A stretch of DNA of 64,000 nt from an uncultured Phascolarctobacterium sp. Lineage in GTDB: Bacteria > Bacillota > Negativicutes > Acidaminococcales > Acidaminococcaceae. The translations under genes were made by a program, and so were the position numbers. The notes under the pieces are model-generated. The model saw only the letters and a program-made list of their open reading frames with translations. It searched no databases and had not been told where the DNA came from. Every line of letters begins with the position of its first letter. The first letter of the stretch is position 1. The DNA is taken from NCBI GenBank assembly GCA_900545535.1, contig UQZN01000001.1:1-64000 (forward strand). The letters are read 5' to 3'. Positions 34,030-42,854 of the stretch are shown piece by piece.

Positions 34030-36419
34030 TGCGGCAGCAATTGGAACAAATACTTGTCTATGGCACGCTGGCCTTTCTACTGGGGTGTCATCTGGGGCTC
34101 AGCAAAATTATACCCTTGTGGGCAGCCGTCAGCCTGGGTGCAGTGTTTAGCCTTTTGCTTATCGGCGCCTGCTGCAAAGACTGGGAAAGTAAAATTTTGG
34201 CAGTGCTGGCTGTGGGTGTTTTTTTCTGCTGCGGCGCTGCTATTGGCAGCGGTGCTATACGTCAGGCGCAGCTGGAAATCGGTTCGTTTACAAGTCAGCA
34301 GGTGCTGGTGTATGGTACGGCGGAACCGGGCAGTGTTAAAAACAGGCCCGAAGGCACCAGCCTGGTACTGGTGTGCAGTGCTGTGCAGTCCGAATCTGTC
34401 GCAGCAGATACTAAAGACAGCTTAAACACAACTGCTGCCCCAACCAACAGGACAGCGACTGCTGTAGCCGGTAAAGTACGCGTTTTTATCAAAAATGTGC
34501 AGCTTGCTGATAAGCTTGCAGGTAAACTGGCGGTCAGGGGCACCTTAAAGCCGCTGACGAATTTTGCCAATCCGGGCGGCTGGGACGGCGAGCTGTGGAA
34601 CGAGCTGCAGGGTCTGCAGGGAAGGATGTCTGTCAGTGGCAGCGAAGTATATTTGTCTGGCGGCAGTCCGGGTATCAGCGACCGTATCGCCGGGCTGGCA
34701 AATACTTTGCGGCAGCAGCTGCGAAGCACTGTTCCCGGTCAGGCCGGCGCAGTGCTGGCCGGTATGACTCTGGGCGGTTATGACGGTATCAGCGCAGAGA
34801 CGCGGGATGCTTTTGCCAGGGTAGGGCTGGCACATCTGCTGGCGGTATCGGGCACGCATATAGCGTTGCTGACCGGCTTTTTACTGTTGGTGCTGCGTCG
34901 CCGCAACCGTTATACATTGCTGGTAGTGGCAGCTATCCTGCTTTTCTATGCTGCCTTGTGTGGTTTCAAGCCGCCGGTGCTGCGGGCACTTTGCATGTCG
35001 CTGGCTCTGTTTGCTACTTGCGGTTCCGACAGACTGCCGCAGCGCAGTAATATTTTCTGCGGCGTAGTTTTGCTGCTGCTCTGTTATCAGCCGCGCTGGC
35101 TTTGGGACGTGGGCTTTCAGCTCTCCTTTGTCACCACGGCGGGGCTGTTGTATTTTTATCCGGTGCTGAGCGGAGTCTGTGCTCGTTACATGCCTGTAGC
35201 CGCAGCCGAGGTTTTGGCAGTGACCTTAACGGCGCAGCTGGCAGCTTTGCCATTTTTAGTGCATTATTTTCATCAGCTTTCTCTGACCGGTTTGGCTGCC
35301 AATCTGTTTTTAGTGCCGCTGCTGGAAATAGCCGTCCTGCTGACACTGGCAGGTTTTGCACTGCTGCCGCTGCTTGGCTTGGGCAAGCTGCTGTTCGTGC
35401 TGGCTGGCACGTTACTGCTACCGCTTTTAAAGCTCATCGGCTGGCTGGCAGCTTGGAACTGGTCGTCCGTCACCGTCGGCAGCTGGCCTTACCTGTGCAG
35501 TGCTATCTATTATTTGCTGCTGCTGTTAGTGCTGGGCAACAGCGACTGGGATGATTTTTCAAATAAAGAGCGGCGTCTGCTGATCGCTTGCTGCTACTTT
35601 ACCTTAGTTGGTATCGGCGTTTACGATAAAGTCAGGCCGCAGCCGCTGACTGTACATTTTATCGATGTGGGGCAGGGGGACGCGGCACTGGTCATTACGC
35701 CGCAGCGGCAGACGCTGCTGATCGACAGCGGCGGTCTGCGCGGTGATTATGATACAGGCCGCCGCATCATTCTTCCCTATCTGCGTTATCTGGGTATCCG
35801 CAGTCTGGATGTAATGCTTTTAAGCCACGGCCATCACGACCACGCCGGCGGTGCGGCCGCTGTAGCCCAAAATCTGCCGATCGGTAAAATCATTCTGCCG
35901 CAGGAACCGCCTGCGGCAGATGTACAGGCCTTGCTGCGAAACACCAAAGCGCAGGTCGCTTATGCACAGGCGGGCAGCAATTATTCCCTGGGAAATACTG
36001 AGCTGCAGATCGTCAGCGCTCCTGTCAGCAGCAGTACTGCTGGTGACGCCAATGAAAGCTCGCTGATCGTACGGGTGGGCTCTGCGGCCGGTAGTATCGT
36101 CTTTACAGGCGATGCCACCGAAGACGAAGAATTGCTGGCAGCGGGGCAGATCCAGCCAAGTCGGGTGCTCAAGGTTAGCCATCACGGCAGCGATCATTCC
36201 TCCTGTACGCCTTTTTTAACAGCGGTTCGTCCGCAAATAGCGGTCATCTCCGTCGGCGCCGGCAACAGCTACGGCCACCCCGGCAGCGCTGTGCTGCAAA
36301 GGCTGGCAGCAGTGGGGTCACAGGTCTGGCGAACAGACTTAGGCGGGGCTATTAAAATCACTTTTGACGGCGGCACGGTAAAATGTTATAGTTATCGGTA
36401 TCAGAAAGAATATTTTTAG
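34029..36419 (+). CDS. comEC: ComEC/Rec2 DNA uptake channel
   Basis: A 796-residue inner-membrane protein for transport of single-stranded DNA. It has an N-terminal OB-like/DUF4131 region, the Competence domain core with VGLAHLLAVSGTHIALL and about ten membrane segments (about 250-500), and a C-terminal metallo-beta-lactamase domain (FIDVGQGDAALV, SHGHHDHAGG, SHHGSDHSS) thought to degrade the non-transported strand. The start ATG at 34029 shares a base with the comEA stop; a GTG at 34026 is possible. Unlike the split homologue at 1344-2350, this frame is intact. Confidence 0.95.
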   Translation: MRQQLEQILVYGTLAFLLGCHLGLSKIIPLWAAVSLGAVFSLLLIGACCKDWESKILAVLAVGVFFCCGAAIGSGAIRQAQLEIGSFTSQQVLVYGTAEPGSVKNRPEGTSLVLVCSAVQSESVAADTKDSLNTTAAPTNRTATAVAGKVRVFIKNVQLADKLAGKLAVRGTLKPLTNFANPGGWDGELWNELQGLQGRMSVSGSEVYLSGGSPGISDRIAGLANTLRQQLRSTVPGQAGAVLAGMTLGGYDGISAETRDAFARVGLAHLLAVSGTHIALLTGFLLLVLRRRNRYTLLVVAAILLFYAALCGFKPPVLRALCMSLALFATCGSDRLPQRSNIFCGVVLLLLCYQPRWLWDVGFQLSFVTTAGLLYFYPVLSGVCARYMPVAAAEVLAVTLTAQLAALPFLVHYFHQLSLTGLAANLFLVPLLEIAVLLTLAGFALLPLLGLGKLLFVLAGTLLLPLLKLIGWLAAWNWSSVTVGSWPYLCSAIYYLLLLLVLGNSDWDDFSNKERRLLIACCYFTLVGIGVYDKVRPQPLTVHFIDVGQGDAALVITPQRQTLLIDSGGLRGDYDTGRRIILPYLRYLGIRSLDVMLLSHGHHDHAGGAAAVAQNLPIGKIILPQEPPAADVQALLRNTKAQVAYAQAGSNYSLGNTELQIVSAPVSSSTAGDANESSLIVRVGSAAGSIVFTGDATEDEELLAAGQIQPSRVLKVSHHGSDHSSCTPFLTAVRPQIAVISVGAGNSYGHPGSAVLQRLAAVGSQVWRTDLGGAIKITFDGGTVKCYSYRYQKEYF

Positions 36420-36451
36420 TGTTGCAGGCTTGTCTGAAGGAGTGTGATTTT

Positions 36452-36784
36452 ATGAAACTGGGTATCATCAGGTGTATGCAAACGGAAGACTATTGCCCCG
36501 GCACCGCTGATTTTAAAGCGGTACGTGAGAAAACAGGTGCTTTTGCGGAGGTTGGGGAAGAAATAGAGATCATCGGTTTTATAAACTGCGGCGGCTGCCC
36601 CGGTAAAAAAGCAGTCCTGCGGGTACGTGAACTGGTCAAACGCGGCGCTGATACGATCGCTTTTGCTTCCTGTATCCACAAGGGCACGCCGATCGGCTAT
36701 CCCTGTCCCTTTGCGAAAAAGATGCAGCAGCTTGTCGCCGCTGATCTGGGGGCGGACATCACTTATCTTGAATATACGCATTAA
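36452..36784 (+). CDS. CGGC domain-containing protein
   Basis: A 110-residue protein of the CGGC family, named for the motif seen here as INCGGCPGKKAV. Further cysteines occur in RCMQTEDYCPG, FASCIHKG and GYPCPF, suggesting a metal- or thiol-binding role. The ATG at 36452 (MKLGIIRCM) is chosen because GAAGGAG lies just upstream; the frame is open from 36419. It lies between comEC and holA, probably co-transcribed. The biochemical activity of this family is not established to my knowledge. Confidence 0.85.
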   Translation: MKLGIIRCMQTEDYCPGTADFKAVREKTGAFAEVGEEIEIIGFINCGGCPGKKAVLRVRELVKRGADTIAFASCIHKGTPIGYPCPFAKKMQQLVAADLGADITYLEYTH

Positions 36785-36817
36785 AAATAGTTTCAGTATT
36801 TTGTAAGGAGTAGACGT

Positions 36818-37852
36818 ATGGAAATCACGGCAGAAAAAATCATGCAGCAGCTGCATAAGGGCGAACTGGCCGCAAGTGTGATCGCTGTTTTTGGCGAAGA
36901 AGGCTATTACAAAGATAAGATCGCCGTTGCATTGCCAAAGGCTGTTTTTGGTGAAGCAGCGCCGGAAGACAGAGAGATCACCGCCTTTGAACGTGATACA
37001 GATATGAAGGAACTGTCTGCCGCCATCAATACCTATCCGTTTTTCTCGGGCCGCAGTCTGGTCGTCATTAAAGATGAAAAGCTGTGGGGCGGGAAGGACG
37101 CCGGTGAGAAACGCAAACAGCAGCAGGAAGAACTGGCCGAACTGCTGGCCGATGTGCCGGAGCACTGTCAGGTATTGCTGTTGGGCGAAAAGATCGACAA
37201 GCGCAGCAAGCTGTATAAAGGCCTGCTCAAAACGGCGGCGATGGTAGAATGTAAGCCTGTCAAAGCCTACCAGCTGAAACCCTGGCTGGACGATCAGGCC
37301 GCTTTGCGCGGCTGTCGGTTTGATTACGGAGCGTCGCAGACGATCATGGAATATTTATCGGTGACGGATAACGCGCCGCTGCTGCTTTTGGAGCAGGAAA
37401 TAGAAAAACTGTCGGTTTATGCCGGTGAACGCAAGATCTGGACGAAAGACGATGTTGAGCAGACCTTTGCCGCCTTGCCTGAGGTTTCGCGTTTTGCATT
37501 GCTGAACGCTATCGCTGAAAAGAAGTTGGGCCAGGCGCTGGAGCTCCTGGGCGAAGAACGCAAGCATGGCAATACGGTGCTGGCGCTGTGCGGGCTGATC
37601 TCGTTTCAGGTGCGCCGTTTAGGCCGGGTCAAAGAGCTGCTGGAAGGCAGGGCTTCGCAGGCCGAGATCGCCTCGGAATTGAAAGCGGCCCCCTTTGCCG
37701 TCAAAAAAATGGTCGAGCAAAGCCGTCGTTTTGGTTTGGGCGAATTGGAACGGGCGCTGCTGGAGCTGTCGCAGCTCAATATTGAAGTACGTTATGGCGG
37801 CAGACAGTTTGAAAAGCTGGAAGAGATACTGATCCGCCTGCTGAGTGACTGA
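36818..37852 (+). CDS. holA: DNA polymerase III delta subunit
   Basis: A 344-residue clamp-loader delta subunit that opens the beta sliding clamp. It has the usual N-terminal AAA-like fold without a Walker A motif (VIAVFGEEGYYKDKI, NTYPFFSGRSLVVIKDE, LGEKIDKRSKLYKGL) and a C-terminal helical collar (SRFALLNAIAEKKLGQAL, QVRRLGRVKELLEG). Length fits the family. AAGGAG precedes the ATG. comEA-comEC-holA order is common in Firmicutes and supports the call. Confidence 0.95.
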   Translation: MEITAEKIMQQLHKGELAASVIAVFGEEGYYKDKIAVALPKAVFGEAAPEDREITAFERDTDMKELSAAINTYPFFSGRSLVVIKDEKLWGGKDAGEKRKQQQEELAELLADVPEHCQVLLLGEKIDKRSKLYKGLLKTAAMVECKPVKAYQLKPWLDDQAALRGCRFDYGASQTIMEYLSVTDNAPLLLLEQEIEKLSVYAGERKIWTKDDVEQTFAALPEVSRFALLNAIAEKKLGQALELLGEERKHGNTVLALCGLISFQVRRLGRVKELLEGRASQAEIASELKAAPFAVKKMVEQSRRFGLGELERALLELSQLNIEVRYGGRQFEKLEEILIRLLSD

Positions 37853-37898
37853 TCTGCGGTGCTGGTTGAGAAAAGCGTTTAAAGATTCTTGTAAACAC

Positions 37899-37928
37899 TG
37901 GACAAGCCAGACTGATGTTTGTTATAAT
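37899..37928 (+). promoter_or_regulatory. Promoter of the glutamine synthetase gene
   Basis: A -35 TGGACA (37899-37904) and a -10 TATAAT (37923-37928) are separated by 18 bp, located after the holA stop. Confidence 0.7.
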
Positions 37929-37947
37929 GATGGCGATAGATCAATGG

Positions 37948-37989
37948 GGATCTTTCTGTTTTGCTGCCCAAAACAGGAAGGTCCTTTTT
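37948..37989 (+). terminator. Leader hairpin/attenuator before the glutamine synthetase gene
   Basis: GGATCTTTCTGTTTTG and CAAAACAGGAAGGTCC form a 16-position stem with two G-U or mismatch positions and a 5-base loop, followed by TTTTT. It lies between promoter and gene, so it should attenuate transcription unless an antiterminator acts. In Firmicutes glutamine synthetase leaders are often controlled by ANTAR proteins or similar. Confidence 0.75.
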
Positions 37990-38039
37990 ATATTTATAGT
38001 TGTATTTCTGTTTCAGCATTGGGAAAGGAGCGCGGCATA

Positions 38040-39965
38040 GTGCCGCAAGTGATTACTATGATGAACAAGGAAATGTTGTATTACATCAACCCCGAACAGC
38101 AGACCCCGGAGGAATTGAAGGCTTTGCTGGAAATACATCCGGAAATCAAATTTGTTTCTTTTATGGGTGTGGATTTTGCCGGCAACGACACTGATGAAAA
38201 AGTGCCCATCAATTTGTTTCTTGAAGATATTAACGGCTTTCTGGAAGGCATGGCTGCCCAAACCGACGGTTCTTCCGTTGTTTTGCCCGGTATCGCTACG
38301 CTGAACAACGCCCGCGTCGATATGAAGATCGATAAAAGCGTCAACTGGTACATAGATTATAATTACGAGCATTTTGATGCCAATACCGGCAAAATGGTCG
38401 GCACTCTGCGTATCCCATGTTTCCTGATCCATAACGAGGTCTTTGTCGATTCTCGTTCGATTCTGCAAAACAGCCTGGATTATGTGGAAGCGCAAATGCT
38501 GGAAATGTTCAAAAAACATCCGCAGATCGCAGGTCTGGAGCATGTCGACCTGTCTCAGATCGAAAAACTGATTTTTACCTGTGCTACCGAACTGGAATTC
38601 TGGGTCAAATCCCCGCGTGAGGATGCGCCGATCGATGCACTGTCATCTTCACAGATGATGCAGGAACAATACTGGCAGCGTACCCGCGGTAACGTGCGTA
38701 CTGCTTTGGAGCAGACTATTGAAATGATGGAGGCCTACGGTCTGGAGCCGGAAATGGGCCATAAAGAATGCGGCGGTATCCGCGGCCAGATCGACGGCGC
38801 CGGCCATATGACCCATGTCATGGAACAGCTGGAAGTAGACTGGAAATTCAATGTTGGCCTGCAGACTGCCGATAATGAGCTGCTGGCCCGCATCATCGTC
38901 AAAGAAGTTTTCCGGATGAACGGTCTGGAGGTTTCCTTCCAGGCAAAACCGATCCCCGGCGTTGCCGGCAGCGGTGAACATACTCATGTTGGTATCGCCG
39001 CCAGACTTAAAAACGGTAAAACAGTCAATCTGTTCGCACCTGGCGATATGAAAGCTGATTTCCTTTCCGCTATCGGCTACGGCTCGATGATGGGCCTTTT
39101 GAAAAACTATGAAGTCATCAATCCCTTCATTTCGGCGACAATCGATTCGCTGAACCGCTTGAAACCCGGTTTTGAGGCTCCTGTCTGCATTGTTACCTCT
39201 CTGGGTATCAGCCCGCAGATCCCTTCCCGCAACCGTACGATCCTGGCCGGACTGATCCGCGATATCGACAGCCCGCTGGCGACCCGTATCGAGATGCGTT
39301 CGCCGAACCCCTATACTAATACTTATATCGCCATTGCCGCTTTCTATCTGGCTATGTGGGACGGTATCAAGGCCTGCGTGGAATCCGGCAAAAACCTGCA
39401 AGAGCTGGAAGCCGAGCTGTCCAAAAAAGCTGGCGTTGAAGGCTTCTATCTGGAAAAAGACCGTGAATACCGCAGTGAAGACGATGTTTTTGAAGATTTT
39501 ACAGAAGCAGAGCGCAGCCGTCTGTTTGGTAAACCGCCTGCAACCGTGTGGGAAAATATGTGCGGCTTCAGCAAATATCCTGAAAAGAAAGCAGCTCTTA
39601 CCAGCGGCAATATCCTGCGTCCGGAATTTATCGATTCCTTTGCTAAAGGCGCTTTGATCCGCTGGCAGACCGAGCTTTTAAACAGAATGATCCCCGAATT
39701 CCATGCCGAGATCGTAGCCATGAAATGCCTGCATGATACCGGCTTCTACAATAAATGCGACGACGAAAAATGGGCCAAGATCGCCGCTCTGCGCGTGATG
39801 CTGGCTAAGGATTCTGTTGAAGCTCCCTGTATTTTCACCATGATCCGCGAGGCTTTTGCCCGTGGTGATTTTGACAGCGCTTCCAAATTGAAGCTGGAAA
39901 TGGTCAAGACCATGGAAACGCTGCGCAGCAGCTATCACGATTATAAACAAAATATCATCGACTGA
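38040..39965 (+). CDS. Glutamine synthetase (long form)
   Basis: A 641-residue protein with the glutamine synthetase catalytic fold: KECGGIRGQIDGAGHMTHV is followed by the ATP/glutamate region GVAGSGEHTHVG, and IPSRNRT and RIEMRSPNPYTN match the nucleotide and glutamate-flap segments. It should condense glutamate and ammonia with ATP. It is longer than type I (about 450) and nearer to type III size. The GTG at 38040 is preferred over the 37845 frame start because AAAGGAG (38024-38030) lies 9 bases before it, and a promoter and attenuator lie in between. The symbol is left open. Confidence 0.85.
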   Translation: MPQVITMMNKEMLYYINPEQQTPEELKALLEIHPEIKFVSFMGVDFAGNDTDEKVPINLFLEDINGFLEGMAAQTDGSSVVLPGIATLNNARVDMKIDKSVNWYIDYNYEHFDANTGKMVGTLRIPCFLIHNEVFVDSRSILQNSLDYVEAQMLEMFKKHPQIAGLEHVDLSQIEKLIFTCATELEFWVKSPREDAPIDALSSSQMMQEQYWQRTRGNVRTALEQTIEMMEAYGLEPEMGHKECGGIRGQIDGAGHMTHVMEQLEVDWKFNVGLQTADNELLARIIVKEVFRMNGLEVSFQAKPIPGVAGSGEHTHVGIAARLKNGKTVNLFAPGDMKADFLSAIGYGSMMGLLKNYEVINPFISATIDSLNRLKPGFEAPVCIVTSLGISPQIPSRNRTILAGLIRDIDSPLATRIEMRSPNPYTNTYIAIAAFYLAMWDGIKACVESGKNLQELEAELSKKAGVEGFYLEKDREYRSEDDVFEDFTEAERSRLFGKPPATVWENMCGFSKYPEKKAALTSGNILRPEFIDSFAKGALIRWQTELLNRMIPEFHAEIVAMKCLHDTGFYNKCDDEKWAKIAALRVMLAKDSVEAPCIFTMIREAFARGDFDSASKLKLEMVKTMETLRSSYHDYKQNIID

Positions 39966-39982
39966 TAAAACTATTATCACTG

Positions 39983-40018
39983 GACCCGCCGGTAGCTGTT
40001 ATCGGCGGGTCACGTTAT
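39983..40018 (+). terminator. Intrinsic terminator after the glutamine synthetase gene
   Basis: GACCCGCCG (39983-39991) pairs with CGGCGGGTC (40003-40011) and is followed by a T-rich tract. Confidence 0.8.
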
Positions 40019-40036
40019 TTTTCACAAAATGTTTGC

Positions 40037-40067
40037 TTGACTGGAGCGGAGTCAAGGCCTGTATAAT
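40037..40067 (+). promoter_or_regulatory. Probable promoter of the phosphoesterase gene
   Basis: TTGACT (40037-40042) and TATAAT (40062-40067) are separated by 19 bp. The spacer is longer than optimal. Confidence 0.5.
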
Positions 40068-40139
40068 TTAGGCAGGGAAAAATAAAGCGGGCAGGATCAG
40101 TGCCGTGACGAAAGATAAATGTTATTGGGGGAGCGCAAA

Positions 40140-41381
40140 ATGAGGTGGAATAAGTTTTTTTCAAAAACAGGCCTGCTGGCAGTGATGCTGGTAGTGATCG
40201 GAATAGGAATATTTTTTTATGAACGGCAATACTGCGGGGCTGAACAGCCGGCGCGATATGAAACGCAGCAGCTGCGGCAGGTGATCACAGCTGACAGTAA
40301 GACTTCGCGGACGATCATGTGGCAGACGGCGGCGCCTGAAAGTGACGCCTGGGTGGAATACCGGCTGCAGGGCGGTCAGGATATTCAAAAAACAGCGGCG
40401 CAGGGCAAAGAATTTGCAACCGACGCAGGCACTGTCTATCAGCAAAGCGTGACTTTGACAGGGCTGAAACCTGCGTCAGTATACGAATACAGGGCCGGAA
40501 GCGGCAAAGAATTTTCAGACTGGCATACATTGCAGACAGACGGCGGCGGTGCTTTTTCCGCTTTGATCTTCGGTGATTCGCAAAGCCTTGATTATAATGT
40601 CTGGCGGCAAACAGCGTCAGCTGCCTATGCTAACGACAAAGCGGCCGCCTTTTTCATCAACATGGGCGATCTGGTCGATAACGGCGAACAATACAGCCAG
40701 TGGCGCAGCTGGTTTCGCGGTGCAGCAGGACTGCTGCCGCAGATACCTGCTGCGCCCATCAGCGGCAACCACGAAAACTATTCGCTGCAATGGAAGCCCT
40801 ACAAGGGTGACTTGTATCTAACTTTGTTCGACCTGCCGCTAAACGGGCCGGAAGGTCTGCAAAAACAGGCTTACAGCTATGATTACGGCGAGGTGCATTT
40901 TGCTGTTATCGATACGCAGCTGGAAGAATTAAAAGACTGGCAGCCTGATTTGGTTGCACGGCAGGTCAAATGGCTGGAAAACGATCTGGCAGCCAGCAAC
41001 AAAAAATGGAAAGTAGTTTTAGTGCACCGCAGTCTGTTCCGTTATCAGGATGGTAAACCGAACGAACTGGGCGCGGCCCTGCTGCCGGTTTTGGACCGCA
41101 GTAATGTAGACGTAGTTTTTTCGGCACATATTCATACCTATGGACGTACGGCTCCCTTTAAAAACGGCAATGTAGCAGGACAGGGAACGGTCTATATTTC
41201 TTCCGGGCGCAGCGGCGACAAGACCTGGGCCGGTTCGCGGGCCAAACCGCAGGAAGTGGTTTTTGACAATGTGCTCGATCAGCCTAATTATATGAAACTG
41301 ACTGCCGACAGTCACAAACTTACTGTTACCAGCTTGAAGCAGGACGGTAAGCTCATCGATACAATGACGCTGACAAAATGA
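40140..41381 (+). CDS. Purple acid phosphatase-like metallophosphoesterase, membrane-anchored
   Basis: A 413-residue protein with an N-terminal hydrophobic segment (about 11-30) that would anchor it facing the periplasm. A fibronectin-like N-terminal domain (TADSKTSRTIMWQT, TLTGLKPASVYEYRAG) precedes the catalytic domain with metal ligands in FGDSQ, NMGDLVDNG, SGNHENY, LVHRSLF and SAHIHTYGR. This is the purple acid phosphatase layout. It should hydrolyse phosphomonoesters or nucleotides outside the cytoplasm. The ATG at 40140 is preferred (GGGGGAG, 7-base spacing) to the frame start at 40119. It is not adjacent to the Pho operon and no Pho box was seen before it. Confidence 0.85.
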   Translation: MRWNKFFSKTGLLAVMLVVIGIGIFFYERQYCGAEQPARYETQQLRQVITADSKTSRTIMWQTAAPESDAWVEYRLQGGQDIQKTAAQGKEFATDAGTVYQQSVTLTGLKPASVYEYRAGSGKEFSDWHTLQTDGGGAFSALIFGDSQSLDYNVWRQTASAAYANDKAAAFFINMGDLVDNGEQYSQWRSWFRGAAGLLPQIPAAPISGNHENYSLQWKPYKGDLYLTLFDLPLNGPEGLQKQAYSYDYGEVHFAVIDTQLEELKDWQPDLVARQVKWLENDLAASNKKWKVVLVHRSLFRYQDGKPNELGAALLPVLDRSNVDVVFSAHIHTYGRTAPFKNGNVAGQGTVYISSGRSGDKTWAGSRAKPQEVVFDNVLDQPNYMKLTADSHKLTVTSLKQDGKLIDTMTLTK

Positions 41382-41441
41382 CAAGCTTCTGATTTTTTGA
41401 TATAATAATACTATTAACAAATCAATGAATGGAGTGACATC

Positions 41442-41933
41442 ATGGCTAAAGACAGTTCTTTTGACGTTGTTTCCGAAGTAGATATGCAGGAAATGGACAA
41501 TGCGGTCAATCAAACGAAAAAGGAGATCGCCCAGCGTTATGATTTCCGCGGCAGTGATGCCAGTATCGAATTAGAAGAAAAATGCATCAAATTGGCAGCC
41601 GAAGACGAATACAAGCTAAACGCTATTATCGATATGCTGCGTGCCCGCATGGCCAAGCGCGATATCCCTCTGCGCTGCCTGGAGCTGGGCAAGGTAGAAC
41701 CGGCTTCCAAAGGTACGGTACGCCAGACGCTGAATATCCTGCAGGGCATACCCAAAGAAAAAGCCAAAGCGATCGTGGCCGCTATCAAAGCTATGAAGCT
41801 GAAAGTAACTGCCCAGTTGCAGGACGACCAGGTGCGTGTGAGCGGCGCTAAAAAAGACGAATTACAGGCAGTAATCCAAATGCTCAAAGCAGGCGACTTC
41901 GGTGTCGATCTGCAATTCATCAATATGCGCTGA
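41442..41933 (+). CDS. yajQ: YajQ family nucleotide/RNA-binding protein
   Basis: A 163-residue protein with the two ferredoxin-like repeats of YajQ: start SSFDVVSEVDMQEMDNAVNQ, RYDFRGSDASIEL, and the C-terminal FGVDLQFINMR. Members bind cyclic di-GMP or nucleic acids in some species. Length is exactly typical. A good ribosome site (GGAG) precedes the ATG and a terminator follows. It is monocistronic. Confidence 0.97.
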   Translation: MAKDSSFDVVSEVDMQEMDNAVNQTKKEIAQRYDFRGSDASIELEEKCIKLAAEDEYKLNAIIDMLRARMAKRDIPLRCLELGKVEPASKGTVRQTLNILQGIPKEKAKAIVAAIKAMKLKVTAQLQDDQVRVSGAKKDELQAVIQMLKAGDFGVDLQFINMR

Positions 41934-41943
41934 ACAGGTTTGT

Positions 41944-41977
41944 AAACGCTTCCTGCTTATGTAGGAAGCGTTTTTTT
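41944..41977 (+). terminator. Intrinsic terminator after yajQ
   Basis: AAACGCTTCCT and AGGAAGCGTTT form an 11-bp stem with a short loop and a run of seven T. Confidence 0.95.
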
Positions 41978-42015
41978 GTTTCTCGGCAATGTGACTTGTT
42001 AAGGTCTGATAGGTA

Positions 42016-42078
42016 GCAGATTTTTCAGCTGTAGGTGTTGCTTAAAAATCTGCAAAAAATATGTATACATGTATACAT
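42016..42078. other. Orphan hairpin plus 18-bp perfect palindrome
   Basis: GCAGATTTTT (42016-42025) is repeated inverted as AAAAATCTGC (42044-42053), and inner AGC/GCT pairing extends the stem. Eight bases further lies ATGTATACATGTATACAT (42061-42078), a perfect palindrome that looks like a dimeric repressor operator. No T tract follows the hairpin on either strand, and no gene starts nearby except the leader RNA promoter 110 bp on. Confidence 0.55.
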
Positions 42079-42191
42079 AGAAAAATTAAAAAAATAAAAT
42101 TTTAAATTAAGGATATAAATAAGCCGCAAGGCCTGATGACAAGTAGTTGAACATCTTTCAGAAGACTTCGTTTGCAGCAGACAAACAAAAC

Positions 42192-42219
42192 TTGATTAGG
42201 GGGGGACATGTGTTATAAT
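42192..42219 (+). promoter_or_regulatory. Promoter of the leader RNA
   Basis: TTGATT (42192-42197), a 16-bp spacer and TATAAT (42214-42219). Transcription would begin near 42226. Confidence 0.75.
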
Positions 42220-42225
42220 TGACTC

Positions 42226-42416
42226 AACAAAATAAATAGCAGTAATTCTTAATCATAACGTCAGCGCTAAAGCAATAATTGCCTGAATGTCGATCCCGTC
42301 GGTAAAATGGTTGAGAATTTACAGTTTGTACTACGAGAGATGGTAAAGCTGGTTTGGTATCTTGTTTAAGATACTATCAGACAGTTTTATCGTTCTACGA
42401 TAAAACTGCTTTTTTA
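42226..42416 (+). ncRNA. Candidate structured leader/sRNA of unknown class with own terminator
   Basis: About 190 nt between a good promoter and an intrinsic terminator (CAGTTTTATCG/CGATAAAACTG at 42382-42408, then TTTTTTATTTT). There is no ORF with a ribosome site. A long-range helix pairs ATTCTTAATCAT (42245-42256) with ATGGTTGAGAAT (42307-42318) and extends by three bases past a bulge. A TCAG/CTGA stem and a second hairpin GGTATCTT/AAGATAC (about 42355-42372) are also visible. It does not match any riboswitch consensus I can recall. It lies directly before the cobalamin riboswitch. Confidence 0.5.
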
Positions 42417-42439
42417 TTTTGTAGTAAAAATTATATATT

Positions 42440-42610
42440 GTTGGAATCAGGTACATTGTTGGTCTGTCAATAATGTTTAACAGGGAAGTCCGGTGTGAAT
42501 CCGGCGCTGTCACGCAACTGTATTAGGGAGCTTCAGCATTGCAGTCCTTTCACTAAGGGATGCTGGAGTAATGATCTTGAGTCAGAGTGCTGACTGGTTC
42601 TATCTTTTGA
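42440..42610 (+). promoter_or_regulatory. Cobalamin riboswitch
   Basis: The conserved core ACAGGGAAGTCCGGTG...AATCCGGCGCTGTC.CGCAACTGT (42480-42521) and a diverged B12-box-like GAGTCAGAGTGCTGAC (42580-42595) mark a cobalamin aptamer. Boundaries are approximate. When B12 is abundant it should favour the downstream terminator and shut off the TonB receptor gene. Confidence 0.9.
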
Positions 42611-42776
42611 ACAGCCTGCGTAGACAGACTGGGAGAAAATTTTGCAGAGATATTTAGGTTTGGCGTTTTGTCAGGCAAATATTTCTGCGGACGCTATGAT
42701 TATGCGCTGAAACCAGCAGCGCGGAAATTTTAGTATTTTCGACCAGAAAAGCGGAGCAGGCTGTTTGGTAAAAACA

Positions 42777-42827
42777 AACGCTGTACTTTCACCGAATGGA
42801 CTGGTAGAAAATGCGGCGTTATTTTTT
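42777..42827 (+). terminator. Regulated terminator of the cobalamin riboswitch
   Basis: AACGCTG (42777-42783) pairs with CGGCGTT (42814-42820), with inner CTTTCACC/GGTAGAAA pairing and a T tract at 42822-42827. It ends 28 bp before the receptor ATG. A separate 12-bp helix GCAGAGATATTT/AAATATTTCTGC lies between aptamer and terminator and may be the antiterminator side. Confidence 0.75.
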
Positions 42828-42854
42828 ACCTAAAGAGTGGGAGGATGGATTTGT

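Noticed and set aside
34054..34425. Several open frames of 60-150 codons inside comEC and other core genes.
   Set aside because: They are in other frames of well-supported genes, lack ribosome sites and show no family patterns.
42257..42306. A TCGATCCCGTC stretch resembling a tRNA T-arm in the leader RNA.
   Set aside because: No acceptor, anticodon or D stems surround it. It is part of the unknown leader structure.
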